Part shown: positions 13,701 to 23,939 of the stretch, piece after piece
How the letters are laid out: each line of letters begins with the position of its first letter
Position numbering within the stretch: the stretch's first letter is position 1
Source: Cymodocea nodosa
Lineage: Eukaryota; Streptophyta; Magnoliopsida; Alismatales; Cymodoceaceae
DNA: 64,000 nucleotides
NCBI GenBank assembly: GCA_036874045.1
Contig: CM072339.1
Span: forward strand, 69,501-133,500
Reading direction: 5' to 3'
Notes under the pieces: generated by a model
The model's database searches: none
What the model saw: the letters and a program-made list of their open reading frames with translations, nothing else
What the model was told of the DNA's origin: nothing
Position numbers and translations under genes: made by a program

Positions 13701-16700
13701 TTTATTTTTTTGAAGTTTTGATGGTAGATCTTTCTTCTTTATATCTACTTATGTTTGCAAATTTTGTATTACATCTACCCATATTTTTGTTAGATCTGCC
13801 TTGAAATTCTTTTGTTGACATAAATGTCTAAATATAAAATTTACTTATTTCTAGATATTATTATTGATTGCTTTGTCTTGTCCTAAAATTTCCTATCAAA
13901 ATTTATAGTTTTTGACTTTTGACCATACTTCCACTGACATTTCTATTGAAGTGCTACACATTTCCCTTTTTGTCAAATGTTTGACACTAGCTCTGAGGTT
14001 GATCTCTGTACTTGGTCAATCTAGCTCCACAGAAATGACCTTTTTTCATAAAAAAATAGCAAGCTTAGGGGGTATATTAATAGCTTTTGGCCAGGGACTT
14101 GTATTACTTTTGGGTTTCAAGTTTTAATTCATGATTTTATGTATTTTTTTTCATTTTTGACCTTATCATCTTGGTAGGGCCTTCATTATTTTTGATGTAT
14201 CTTATCACTTAATGAGATTCATCCTTTTTTGTCCAAAAATGCCTAAATAATGAAAATAAGGCAAATATCTGAAGTGGATGCATATTGAAAACTGTTTTCC
14301 CCAGTGTATTTTAGACATACTCATGAAAATATTGCATACTTCCCTAGTTCTTACGTATATTTGCATGCATGATTTTTGTGGTTTCCATCAGTTTTGAAAA
14401 ATGGAAAGTTCTATCCTTACTTGCTTCTGCAGTCTACGGGATATTTAGGGATGCCATATATTATTTGAAGATTCTGATATCACATGTCATAATACTGGGT
14501 GTTAAACTATATATCAGACAACTATCCTTTCACCTATCATACCTTGATGAATGTCTTTGGGAGTATGCAGGGAGACACTTATGAGCATTGCAAAACATTA
14601 TGAAACTGGAGAATCTCTCCCTGAATCAGTATACCTGAAGCTTGTAGCAGCAAGAACATTCCGAGCTGGTTCACTGAGTCTTCGACAGGTCTTTCTTGTT
14701 GATATTTGTTACATTAGACTTTTCCAATGTGTGCAGAGCAACATGACATCCACGTTAGGAGAAAATGGTTGGCTGTTTTGTAATTTGCAACTCTTTCCCG
14801 TGTTGAATGTCAAAAATAGGCAAAGACATTTTGATAGTATCACAATTCATGGTTTTATCACACTCTTAATCATTTACAATCTGATTATGCCTGAAATCAG
14901 CAATAATTTTGTGGGAGGTGTTTTACATGAAACATTTTGAGTCACAGATGACAATTCATTGTTTTTGAGGCAAATCTGGTATTATGATGGTTCAGGAAAA
15001 TGGTAGTGAAGAATGAGAATAATCGAACGAGCTGTAACCACCCATGCTGTGAGGTCAAGAAGAAAGAGGAAGATGACTTTTTCTCTTATAATTTAGCATG
15101 ATTGCAAGGGAAGAAAGAATGCATCTGCATGAAATCGAAGAGAGGGGCTCCTCTTCTCCTTAGGATATTTCATTTGTCCACATTTGTTATCAAGTGGACA
15201 CACTAAGTTTCTTTACCTGCTATTTATTTTGATTATGGAAAACAGCAGATACATGGACATTACAAGAATTGTGCTAATCACCAAATATCTCCTTATTAAA
15301 TGCTTGTATTCACTATGTACTAATTATGAAATAAAATTTTATTCTCAAATCTGTTCAAAAAATCTTATTTGAAAATTTTATTCACTATGGTAAATATGTT
15401 CCACCTAATATTTTGTTGAAATATGGCTGTTTTTAGAAATGTATGTAAATGCAAAAATAAAGAGATAAGAATCAACTTACTAGATTTAGATCCAAACGAC
15501 TCCTGTATATGCCTTGTTTCCTTCTATCTTCAGCGTTTTTTACATTTGATAAGCTATTTTCCAGTAGGTTTCCAAAAAATTCTTTCATGTTCTTACATTT
15601 GTTAATATTTACCATTTTTAGATATTTTAGATTAGATATTATTATATTTGTTACCTTGTAGCATGGGTGTGTGATTGGCTTATGTTTATCATGTTGATAA
15701 TGTGTAGAATTGATCTTTCGTCGTGGAGACAATTCTACACCCTAGGTAATTTATTTTTATTTTGGTATCTTGAATGCAAATATATAAAATAATTAAAGTA
15801 TCAATAATAGATGTTCTGGCATTCATATTCTTTTCAACAGAAAGCAAATTATGCAAATTGCTAGTTTCAGTTAACTGATTACATCATTTTCCATAATGTT
15901 TTAGATTTATGAATTAATCTTACTAATGGAAGATTTGTAGAACACTTACTACTACCCTAAAAATATCAACTTAGCATGTAATAAGCCAATTTTAACTCAA
16001 ATGAAACCATTTGTCTTATATATGTTATTTAGATTCTGATATTATATAGTTTTGTAACCTTCCAAATGACTATTCCCTCAGATTCGTTTTGCAAGTACAG
16101 ACTTGGAGCTTCATTCAAAATTCACCCCAGGTGGTTCAGAAACAATATACGATGTTGACAGAAGAGTAGGGAAACGAACACAAGTCATTCCACTTCTGCC
16201 AGAGGACAGATTTCTTTGCAGTTTTAGCCATATATTTGGAGGTTTCTTTTTTTATTTAATTTCATGATAAACTAGAAAATTGTCTGAATGTTATGCATTT
16301 CATTAATTATTTCTATTTGGTCACACGGCAGGTGGGTATGCGGCTGGATATTATAGTTACAAGGTAGTTCCTTTAGTTTTATCTTCGTTTTTGTCATTGA
16401 GTGGGCTAAAAATGAATCTTGTTGGTCTACACACACACACATGAAGGGGTCAGGTCTCACCTTGAGACTCTTCAAAAAAAAAAAAAAATTAATTATGGTA
16501 TTGCACTTCTTTCATTTTAGTTTCAGTTATACAATTTATTGTATTTTGATTTTTATTTTTTATGGTTTTCAGTCTATCATCAGGGAAAGAAAATATGTCA
16601 TTTACCAGGATAGGATGGAGGAGGGAAAACATTTGCCAGGGAGAGGGGCATAGTGAGAGGGATGGCAGTCACCAAGGGAGGATAGAGGAGGGACATCGTT

Positions 16701-19700
16701 TCACTAGGGAAGGGGTGGTGGGAGGAGGGATGTCATTTCACTAGAGAGGGGGGTGATAGGAGGAGAGATGTAAATTTGAAAACAATTATTAGTTGATCAA
16801 TGATTTAAATGAAAATCCTCGAATTAAAACAAAACATCTTTCAAGTTAGAGTATATATATCAACCATGCTTAATTTGTTATATATAGTCTCAAAAGGATC
16901 TACTAACACTCTAAGTCTTTGGTAAATATGTTGGTCAACTATGAACTTAGTTACTATTATCATATGATAACGAACATAAATGGAACTTTTTGAAAATTGA
17001 GAAGTGGATGTTTCTTCAGGAGTTACATTACTTGCGTGCGATTTAAATAATTTATGACAAATCCCTTCTCTATGGAAGACATTAGCAATTCATGTAGTAA
17101 CAGAATGAATGAAGGCTAACGAGCCAAAGACATGGGTCAGAGAGTAAAAGACAATTTCAGTTCCTCCAAGCAACGGTGTTAAATCAAACTTTGGATTTTT
17201 CTCAAAATATTTGTTGAATGATTTTGTTAGATTAAGAAGAATTTGCATCCAAAATAATGGGAAGATAAACACGAAGTCAATTGAACATATTGGGTGTCGA
17301 TGACTCCTCACAGCACCAAATCTCTAATATAAGGACAAAGTACCTCTATGTACTTCACACATTCATAGAAGATTGGATTGTTGGCAATAAATATAGGTGC
17401 ATAATTGTTGTGGAACATAGACATGGGAGTCTCTACATTAAAGCTAATCTTTGTCAATAAAGAAATGAGACATGCTATCTCACAAGTTGTCTGTACTATT
17501 AATCTATACTCAACCTTTGCATTGGATTTGGAAAGTACATTATACTTTTCCATGTGATAAGATCAGAAGTGGAATTTTCTGTCATCTCTATCACTTGCAT
17601 AGTTGGAATCATGATATGTCCCTACTTGCAAATGATCATTCCTCTTGTATATCCATCCATGACTAGGGTTGCTCTTTTAGTAAGCACTAGCTCCTCAATA
17701 ATGTATCTGTCTTGGTTCATGCATAAATTGGTTAATAATCCAATTGCATATGCTATATCAAGATAGGTAACTATCAAATAGATCTACTTCCTTATCGAAC
17801 ATCTTTATTTGCTATTATCCTCAAGATCTTAGATGACTTATCCTAGAGAGGGAGATTTTGATCTATAGGAGCACTCTCCAATTTGCACCTCAGGAGTCCT
17901 GTCTTCTAAAGTAGTCAAGCATCTACTTCCTCTATGAGAGCCCCATCCTGTCCTTTGCCACACAAACTCTAATTTCCAAGAATTATTTGATTTTCCTATG
18001 TCTTTCATAGTGAAATGTTGGGAAAGATATTGTCACCTTTTCAATGCTAGTTGTGTCACTATTGATTACAAAGATATTATCCTTATAAATTACGAAAATA
18101 GATATCCACCCATGATCTTGATAAATATTGCACGATCAACCCACATCATGAATGCATTGCTTACTCGATCCATATGTAACCTTTCTAAGAAGGCATACTT
18201 GATTCTTTTTTTAACATACTTTGGTGGTTGTTTCATGTACATTTGCTCAACCAGATCACCATACAAAATTGTTTTCTTCATATCAAGTTGACATAGTTTC
18301 AAGATTGGTTTACCGCAATAGACAAGAAGCTACATATAGAATTGAGATGGGAAATTGGTGAAAATGACTCAACATAATCTGTCCCATAGGTCTACATGAA
18401 TCTATGGGCTACTAGGCATGCCTGTTGACTAAAAGTTTCACACCAAAAACAATGTGGACGAACTTGAGAGATATGTAGTGTTGGGCTTGTTCTCTTATTG
18501 TCAATCAATTTTGAGATGAACTTTCAATGTAGTATCAGAGTAGATTTGTATATGTTACCTGTAAGATACAAGTTAAAAAGAGAGTGTCACGAGTGTGGAG
18601 TGTAAGACTAAAAGTCCCACATCAGAAACAATGTGGTCAAACCTGAGAGATATGTAATGTTGAACTCATTTTCTCACTATCAATTGATTTTGAGATGAAC
18701 TTTTAACAATGCCTTAGATAACTAGTGAATCTCTTGTGATGCTCAGATTTTATGTGGGCTCCTAAAAAATGTCTCAAAAGCTTGAGAACATGGAAAATAG
18801 TTTTTTCATTCAATCTTGATTGATGCTGCAGTCAATAGTTTAAACCAAATGTTGTGAGAATAGATCATTTCAAGTCTGATTTGTATGAAAAACTTCAATC
18901 AATACTTCTGTACTCCACCAAAACTGACTAGAACAAGCACCAATGGTCATAACACCACACTATACTTCAACACTTTAAATTTGTGACTTGTAGCTGATGA
19001 TCACATCGGACAACCACTAATGGGCTGCAACAACCATTGATTGCCCAAAAACATAAGAAGAGGAAATGAAAGGATAACTAAGGTTGGGGAGTCTGATTCA
19101 GACCTACTTGGTGACAAAGCAAGCCACCAGGTGGCTTGTGGCTGACAATTGTGCTGTCAGTGGTAACTTTACTGGCTGGCTCTGACTAGTGGTTTCCAAC
19201 AGAAGATGGCAATGGCCTGGAGGTGGCTAGTGGCTGCTGATGAGAGTAGGGTTATGTTTTATTTCATCTAAGGCTCTGGTACCATGTGATTGAGTGGTTA
19301 AAAATGAATCTTTTTTCCCATTAGATGAGAGTCACACACGCACACACATATAAGGCATAGCCTATACATGGATATCTGTATTCATATAACCAATTACCCA
19401 GACCTAGATATACCATGACAACGCCTAAGTATCTGACAATTTTTAAATTTCATGAATATCTAACCATGATTTTGGCGTGATGCAGAGTAGAAATGCATTT
19501 TATGTTCTTGTGGTAATTTAGCTTATGATATCCTAATGCTTGAGGTTGCCTGTTATATCTGTATCATATATTGATACTGTATGCGTGCAATACTCTGCCA
19601 CCTTACCTTCACAATTTAGTTGACTTGATCCATCAGCGTATGTTTTTGTAACCTATGCCAATACATTTTCAGTTATGATTTGCAATTAAATATGTAATTA

Positions 19701-21391
19701 ATATTTTATAATGAATGATGGTTGTGCTTTGCTATTATCTGATGCATTTGTCTTGTATCAACTTCCAGTGTTTTACGTTTATCATTGCTTGTGTTTTCTT
19801 ATCAATTATATTCTAAAATTATTCTCATAATTAATATAGATACATCAAAAATTTAATTGTATCTGCATTCGTGCTGCCTATTCATGTCACTAAAAGCAAC
19901 AGTCACACTTATATGTATTCATGACATTTTTTACGCATGTCGGAATAGTTTATCTTGGACTTTTCTTATTTGTTGAGTGTAAGTTTGCCTACATCTAAAT
20001 CATATATTCAACAATATACACTATAAAATAGTTGATATGTTGGTCCCCTTATCAGATATATTTGTTTCAATGAATACAGGTTCTAATTACTTTTAAGTTT
20101 TTTTCCTATGCAGTGGGCAGAGGTCTTGTCAGCTGATGCTTTTTCTGCATTTGAGGATGCTGGACTGGAGAATAATAAAGTATGTGTTGAAGTTTCTGTT
20201 AGGCAATTTCTTCTTGATAAAGTTAGTTGATGCGATTTTTTTAGGTAAAAAATAACGAATGACCATAAACATGAAGGCTTTGCATGATGGTAAAACAAAA
20301 AAAAAAATCCGAACTGTAATCCCACTTTGGCTGCATGATAGTAAGACATTTAAAATTTTGTTCAGCAAAGTCCCAATCTTGACGTGAAATTATATGATAG
20401 CATCATCTCATTGTCAATGTCACGGGAAAGCTAATTAACGTCAAGAGAGTTGGAAGAGGGAGGAAAGCCTAACATCTTATGATAAGGAATTATTAGGATT
20501 TAAAGATGCATATATTCATTCAGAATTTAAATAGGCGTGAGCAAGTAATACTTTGTAGAATTAAATGGGGAAAGCATATTCATTTTTTTTTGAAGTGGTG
20601 TAGTGGTTCACAGTCACCTGTATGACCAAAGGGACATAGGATCGAATCCTGCATCCCATGGGATTTGATTGTATGGTGGGGGGTAGTGCCCCTTTTCACC
20701 AAGCTATCCACGGATAGGTGGGAAAGAATGTTCATATTGTATATGTTGCTAACCACAGAGCATGGTGGTGGTGGTGTTCCAGTTCTCCTGCTGTTATTTC
20801 ACGGCGTTAAGTCTTGGACTAGATGTTTTGATTAGGACATGTTTTAGTGCCTATTGTTAGTTTAGGGTAAATGTGTAGTGTGAAGTGGTACGAATGATTT
20901 AAATCGACCAAGTACACACAAAATACTGAATAAGGATTGGTGGGAGCTGTTGCAATGGTTCACATACACAGTGGATGGGGAAATGGATATTTGTTGGAGA
21001 TTAATCCTACTAATTGTGCGTCTCAATTCACCTCAATAGGTAGCTAACCATTTCAAATGATTGCTTTTGATATTGCTCTTGCAACTGATTTACCTGACGT
21101 TTCCATGACAGGCTATAAAAGAAACGGGTCAGAGGTTCCGAGAAACCATTCTTGCGCTTGGAGGTGGGCGGCCACCACTTGAGGTGAGCAAATCTTAGGC
21201 TCGTAGTAGGGTGAAAGGTCTTTTATTTTTTAAGATTTACTTAAAATAAATTCTTCTGTGTAGTGAGAAATTCACCAGAAAATCAATCTTCATTCTATTA
21301 ATTTCAGGTATTTGTCGAGTTTCGAGGTCGTGAACCTTCTCCAGATGCTCTTCTTAGGCACAACGGCTTATTGCAAGTTTCTGCCTCTTAG
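4720..21391 (+). CDS. OOP: Organellar oligopeptidase, M3A zinc metallopeptidase
   Basis: Seventeen exons: 4720-5115, 5200-5367, 5479-5602, 5905-5981, 6423-6566, 6723-6953, 7055-7145, 11110-11231, 11385-11492, 11669-11914, 12148-12293, 14571-14688, 16082-16241, 16332-16363, 20114-20179, 21112-21183, 21308-21391. All are GT-AG and in phase, giving 794 residues, close to the 791 of Arabidopsis OOP. The N-terminal ~95 residues (Ala-, Ser-, His-rich) resemble a dual chloroplast/mitochondrial transit peptide. The zinc site is complete: HEFGH at residues 575-579, with the third ligand Glu605 in [10 protein letters not shown]. Family role: degrades short peptides (about 8-23 residues) released by presequence protease, including used targeting peptides, in plastid stroma and mitochondrial matrix. 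Tandem Met codons at 4720 and 4723 make the start slightly uncertain. Introns 7 (4 kb) and 14 (3.7 kb) are enlarged by transposons, but the reading frame is intact. Confidence 0.95.
7231..9091 (-). mobile_element. Non-autonomous copia-type LTR element in OOP intron 7
   Basis: Two similar segments, 7231-7355 and 8957-9091, both start TGTGAAG..CAAAGATAGG and end ATAATCCTAACA on the plus strand, as the LTRs of a minus-strand element. The left one is followed by the reverse complement of a polypurine tract (CTTCCTCAAGTTGGAGC, 7362-7380). The right one is preceded by ATACCA, the complement of a tRNA-Met primer site (TGGTAT). No gag or pol frame is readable between them, so the element is non-autonomous or heavily eroded. 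A different LTR-like piece lies inside (see 8759). I saw no target-site duplication: flanks are AAATT and CTCTA. Confidence 0.6.
8750..8956 (-). mobile_element. Second TRIM-family LTR piece inside the 7231-9091 element
   Basis: GATACCA (complement of a tRNA-Met primer site) at about 8751-8757 is followed by an LTR-like segment beginning TTGAAATATGGACATCC. It continues through AATAAGTGGAGAGG and TCATTTGTGG, ending at another ATACCA at 8951. The same consensus recurs at 30773-31080. It therefore represents a separate small LTR family joined into, or recombined with, the surrounding element. Confidence 0.45.
9481..10800 (+). mobile_element. TRIM-like LTR retrotransposon in OOP intron 7
   Basis: A 152-bp left LTR (9481-9632, TGTTAGAGTATT...TTTCAACA) pairs with a 153-bp right LTR (10648-10800, TGTTAAAGTAAT...TTTCCACA). 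Both contain GGGTTTAGTTTT and GAAATCATTT. The left LTR is followed directly by TAGTATTAGAGTGAGAA, a decayed tRNA-Met primer-binding site. The right LTR is preceded by the polypurine tract CTTGAGGGGGAG. The internal 1 kb shows no gag-pol domains, as expected of a miniature or deleted element. LTRs differ at many positions and flanks (ATTAC, ATTTG) are not identical, so insertion is old. Confidence 0.75.
16600..16770. repeat. G-rich degenerate tandem repeat
   Basis: Loose repeats of a unit resembling GTCATTTCACTAGGGAG followed by GGGGTGGTGGGAGGAGGG, with strong purine bias on the plus strand. It lies inside the decayed copia element, close to its left LTR. Confidence 0.45.
18423..18708 (+). mobile_element. 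SMART/TRIM miniature LTR retrotransposon with perfect TSD
   Basis: Two direct repeats, 18423-18527 (TGTTGACTAAAAGTTTCACA...) and 18601-18708 (TGTAAGACTAAAAGTCCCAC...TTTTAACA), share CTGAGAGATATGTA-like and GATTTTGAGATGAACTTT blocks and act as LTRs of about 105-108 bp. The 73-bp internal part starts with a tRNA-Met primer-binding site (TAGTATCAGAGTAG, about 18530) and ends with a purine-rich tract before the right LTR. The same 5 bases, ATGCC, flank both ends (18418-18422 and 18709-18713). Total size is 286 bp with no coding capacity. The size class matches SMART elements described in plants. Confidence 0.85.
20590..20740 (+). mobile_element. tRNA-derived SINE-like element
   Basis: TGGTGTAGTGG at 20596-20606 resembles a Pol III A box, and GGATCGAATCC at 20639-20649 resembles a B box (GGTTCGANTCC). 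The spacing fits a tRNA-derived internal promoter. The downstream G-rich body (GGTGGGGGGTAGTGCCCC) matches no tRNA fold, so this is a SINE-like retroposon, not a tRNA gene. It sits in sense orientation in intron 15 of the oligopeptidase gene. The 3' limit is uncertain. Confidence 0.6.
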
Positions 21392-22744
21392 ATTTCCTTC
21401 CTGGGAATAGTTAAGTCGAGATGGACGATTTCATGTTGTCTGAAGAATTTTTTTGGAAGTCTTATGATACTTTTAGGGTACCAATCTTAATCATTGATTT
21501 AAATTCTTGGTTGATAAGATTTAAATCAAAAAATAACATTTGCAATGACAAAAAAATAGTTATTTCTTTTTTGAGAAATATCAATGGATGCCATAGAATT
21601 TTTTTTCTTTTTTTACAAGGACCTTTAATGCTAATTCTTTTTAGTTCGTCTCGTGTCATTAGTTACCATATTAAAATTCTAATAATTTATGATTATATAT
21701 AATGAGGGAATCATCCCATGTATAAATTTCTTAAAAAATACAAGACCTACTATATATCGTGGGTTTGGATATGCATCATCGGATCTCTACTTTGCAAGGA
21801 TCTTGAATTTTTCATTTTTACCTTACCAGGTTTCTACTCTTTATAATTACTTTGTCATGGTCTACCTTTTTTTTGAGAAATTTCGTCGGTCACGATATAT
21901 TAGGATTGCATTTCTCACCCTTGCTTATTTTAGATCATAGCTCGAAAATATGGTATTGGAAATTGATTTGTCATTTTACTGTTTTTCTATTTTTTATTCT
22001 TTGTTTTACCGTTTGAGTTGGGAGCTGTGTTGGAGCGATGACAAATCTAAAGGAGGTCAAGGCTTGGAAAGCCAGGTATATTTGAGTTTGAATGAGTTAT
22101 ATAGAAATACGGTTGGCAGGATATGTATATAATCTGAAGCAAGAAGGGCCTGTGATCATGCATACGCTTACGGCAAGAATGTAGATACTTGTAGTAGTGA
22201 CCTGTAAGGCACGCCCCCTAAGGAAGAAAGTAAATGTGGATATGGGTCCGGCGTTAGAGATGATCATGGCAATCACATTCTCTTTTACCAGCTGATTCAA
22301 CGGTTTTTAGTTATATATGGAAGCTAGTGTGTATTATTCGGGGACTCGAATTGATCCATCCGTCCACTCTGCCTCTGATCTACAGAGAAACCCTCTTCCT
22401 GATCGTCGTTGTTTCCTTCTGCATTCAGACCAGAATCCAGACGGCCGGAAGGCTGGCAGCTATGGATGACTGAAGACACACATTAACATATTGCATTTTT
22501 TTTTTTTTTTTGACGATCGATAACGGGGGACTTCAATTTGTCAAAAACATGTCACGATCGAATGGACGAATGACATATCCAAATACGGGAAAGATTGTTA
22601 AGCAAAACAATGTTCGTAATCCTAAACAAACAAGCTTGGCGGAGGCGTGGTTAATGTAAAAAGTAACCAATCGTACATGGTGGAGCTAGTCAAACGAAGA
22701 AAAACAGGAAGGAAGGTCGTAATGTAGGTAGGTAGGTGGGTGGG
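21392..22744. other. Convergent intergenic region
   Basis: Holds the 3' flanks of the oligopeptidase gene (plus) and the gamma-glutamyl peptidase-like gene (minus). AT-rich with a poly-T run at about 22498-22512. No coding region or recognised repeat. Confidence 0.5.
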
Positions 22745-23355
22745 CTAATGAAGGCCGGCCTTGAGAAAGGTCCTGCACAGCTTCTTCCACGCCTCTCGGT
22801 TGGGGGATTGGGTGTCCACGGCGCTCCTGGCGAGCTCGGCGAGATCCATCTGCATGCGTGCACAAGCCTCAATGTAATAATTAATATTAGTAGATTGGAA
22901 GGGAGAGGATAGGAGGATATATAGGTGGGGGTTACCTGGATGAGGTTGCGAGTGAGGAGGCGGTCAAGCAGCTGGTGGAGGATGTCGTTGGTGTACTCCG
23001 GATGCCCTTGGATCCCCATCACGTTGTCCCCGCGCACGAACATCTCGACCGGCGTCTTCTCCGACCATGCCAGCACCTCCGCACCTTTCGGCAACTCCAA
23101 CACCTACTCCATCCATCCATATATACATATAAGTTTGTTATTATTAATTAATTACATGCTGTGGCATATTCAGATGGAATTAGCCAGTGACCTCGTCTCT
23201 GTGGCATTGGACGATGGGCAGAGAGGAAGGGATGCCCAGAGAAGCGATGAAACTGGACGAAGGCGAGAGGTGGACGGTGGTGAGTCCCAAGTCCCATCCA
23301 TTGCCGGCGCGCCCCGTCCTCCCACGTAATGCTCGGCACACAATCTGCGTGCGTA

Positions 23356-23395
<40 letters not shown>

Positions 23396-23792
23396 TAATA
23401 ATTCAATCGGCCGGCTAGCAACTACAGTCCATCGATCAATGGATCAACGTTTACGATCGCACCTGATGTCCGAAGCAGATGCCTAGAACCCTGGTGTGGG
23501 GCATGGACGTGAGCCTCTCGACGAGCCAGATGAGATGGCAGATCCAGGGGTCATCGCCGTGCGCGTCGTTGCAACTGCCGGTGATGACGAAGCCGTCGTA
23601 GCTGCCCAGCTCCACCTCGTCCTCGGGAGGGAACTCGCCTTGGCACACCCTGTACTCGTCCCAGGTTTCCCCCTCTTCCCTCAGCAGACTCACGAATACA
23701 CCAAAGTACCCTCCGTATCTGTTCTTCACGTACTCTGTGTCCTCTGCGCAAAGCAGAACCGCAAATCTCCCCCTCTTCTTCTTCTGCTCCAT
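22745..23792 (-). CDS. Gamma-glutamyl peptidase-like class I glutamine amidotransferase
   Basis: Four exons: 23792-23463, 23344-23192, 23103-22936 and 22849-22745, giving 251 residues, the usual length for GGP1-5 of Arabidopsis. The triad of the class I glutamine amidotransferase fold is present: nucleophile Cys106 in LGICFGHQ, and His195 and Glu197 in QGHPEY. Family members are cytosolic enzymes that remove the gamma-glutamyl group from glutathione conjugates in glucosinolate, camalexin and related sulfur metabolism. The substrate in this plant cannot be told from sequence. The second exon (51 residues, IVCRALRGRTGRAGNGWDLG...) is needed to keep the domain whole and lies in a frame with no long open frame of its own. 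The start is the first ATG of the frame; the codon just before it is TTG. TA dinucleotide runs occur in intron 1 and upstream. Confidence 0.93.
23359..23391. repeat. (TA)n microsatellite in intron 1 of the GGP-like gene
   Basis: About 16 uninterrupted TA units inside the 118-base intron, close to the acceptor side in the gene's own direction. Likely length-polymorphic. Confidence 0.9.
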
Positions 23793-23907
23793 CAATCGAT
23801 CACAAGCTACCTACCTACCTAGCTAGTCCCTTCAAATTAATCTATCTATATGTATACGAGGGTGTGGAGGAGCCAGAAGAGATTCAAGAGGGAAGGACGA
23901 TGGGGCT

Positions 23908-23908
<1 letters not shown>

Positions 23909-23939
<31 letters not shown>
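23909..23939. repeat. (TA)n microsatellite upstream of the GGP-like gene
   Basis: About 15 TA units about 120 bases upstream of the minus-strand ATG at 23792, followed by a GCGCGCGC stretch. Position and sequence could let it serve as a TATA region, but that is inference. Confidence 0.8.

Larger units (their letters stand above)
16392..19340 (-). mobile_element. Degenerate Ty1/copia retrotransposon in OOP intron 14
   Basis: Minus-strand translations of broken frames give recognisable copia pol pieces. The RT segment [21 protein letters not shown] (about 18240-18302) resembles LDVKNAFLHGDLEEEVYMKQP. The RNase H segment (17308-17553), with [12 protein letters not shown] and [14 protein letters not shown], resembles the SKSSAEAEYRAM..KHIEVDCHFIRD pattern. 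CTCTGGTACCATG at 19273-19285 is the complement of a tRNA-Met primer site. The LTR edge beside it (TGTGATTGAGTGG..AAAAATGAATC, from 19285) recurs at 16392. The right LTR boundary is not clear. The element is full of stops and frameshifts and is split by the 18423-18708 insertion. Confidence 0.7.

Noticed and set aside
20590..20660. Possible tRNA gene
   Set aside because: A- and B-box-like motifs are present, but no cloverleaf or acceptor-stem pairing could be drawn; better explained as a SINE.
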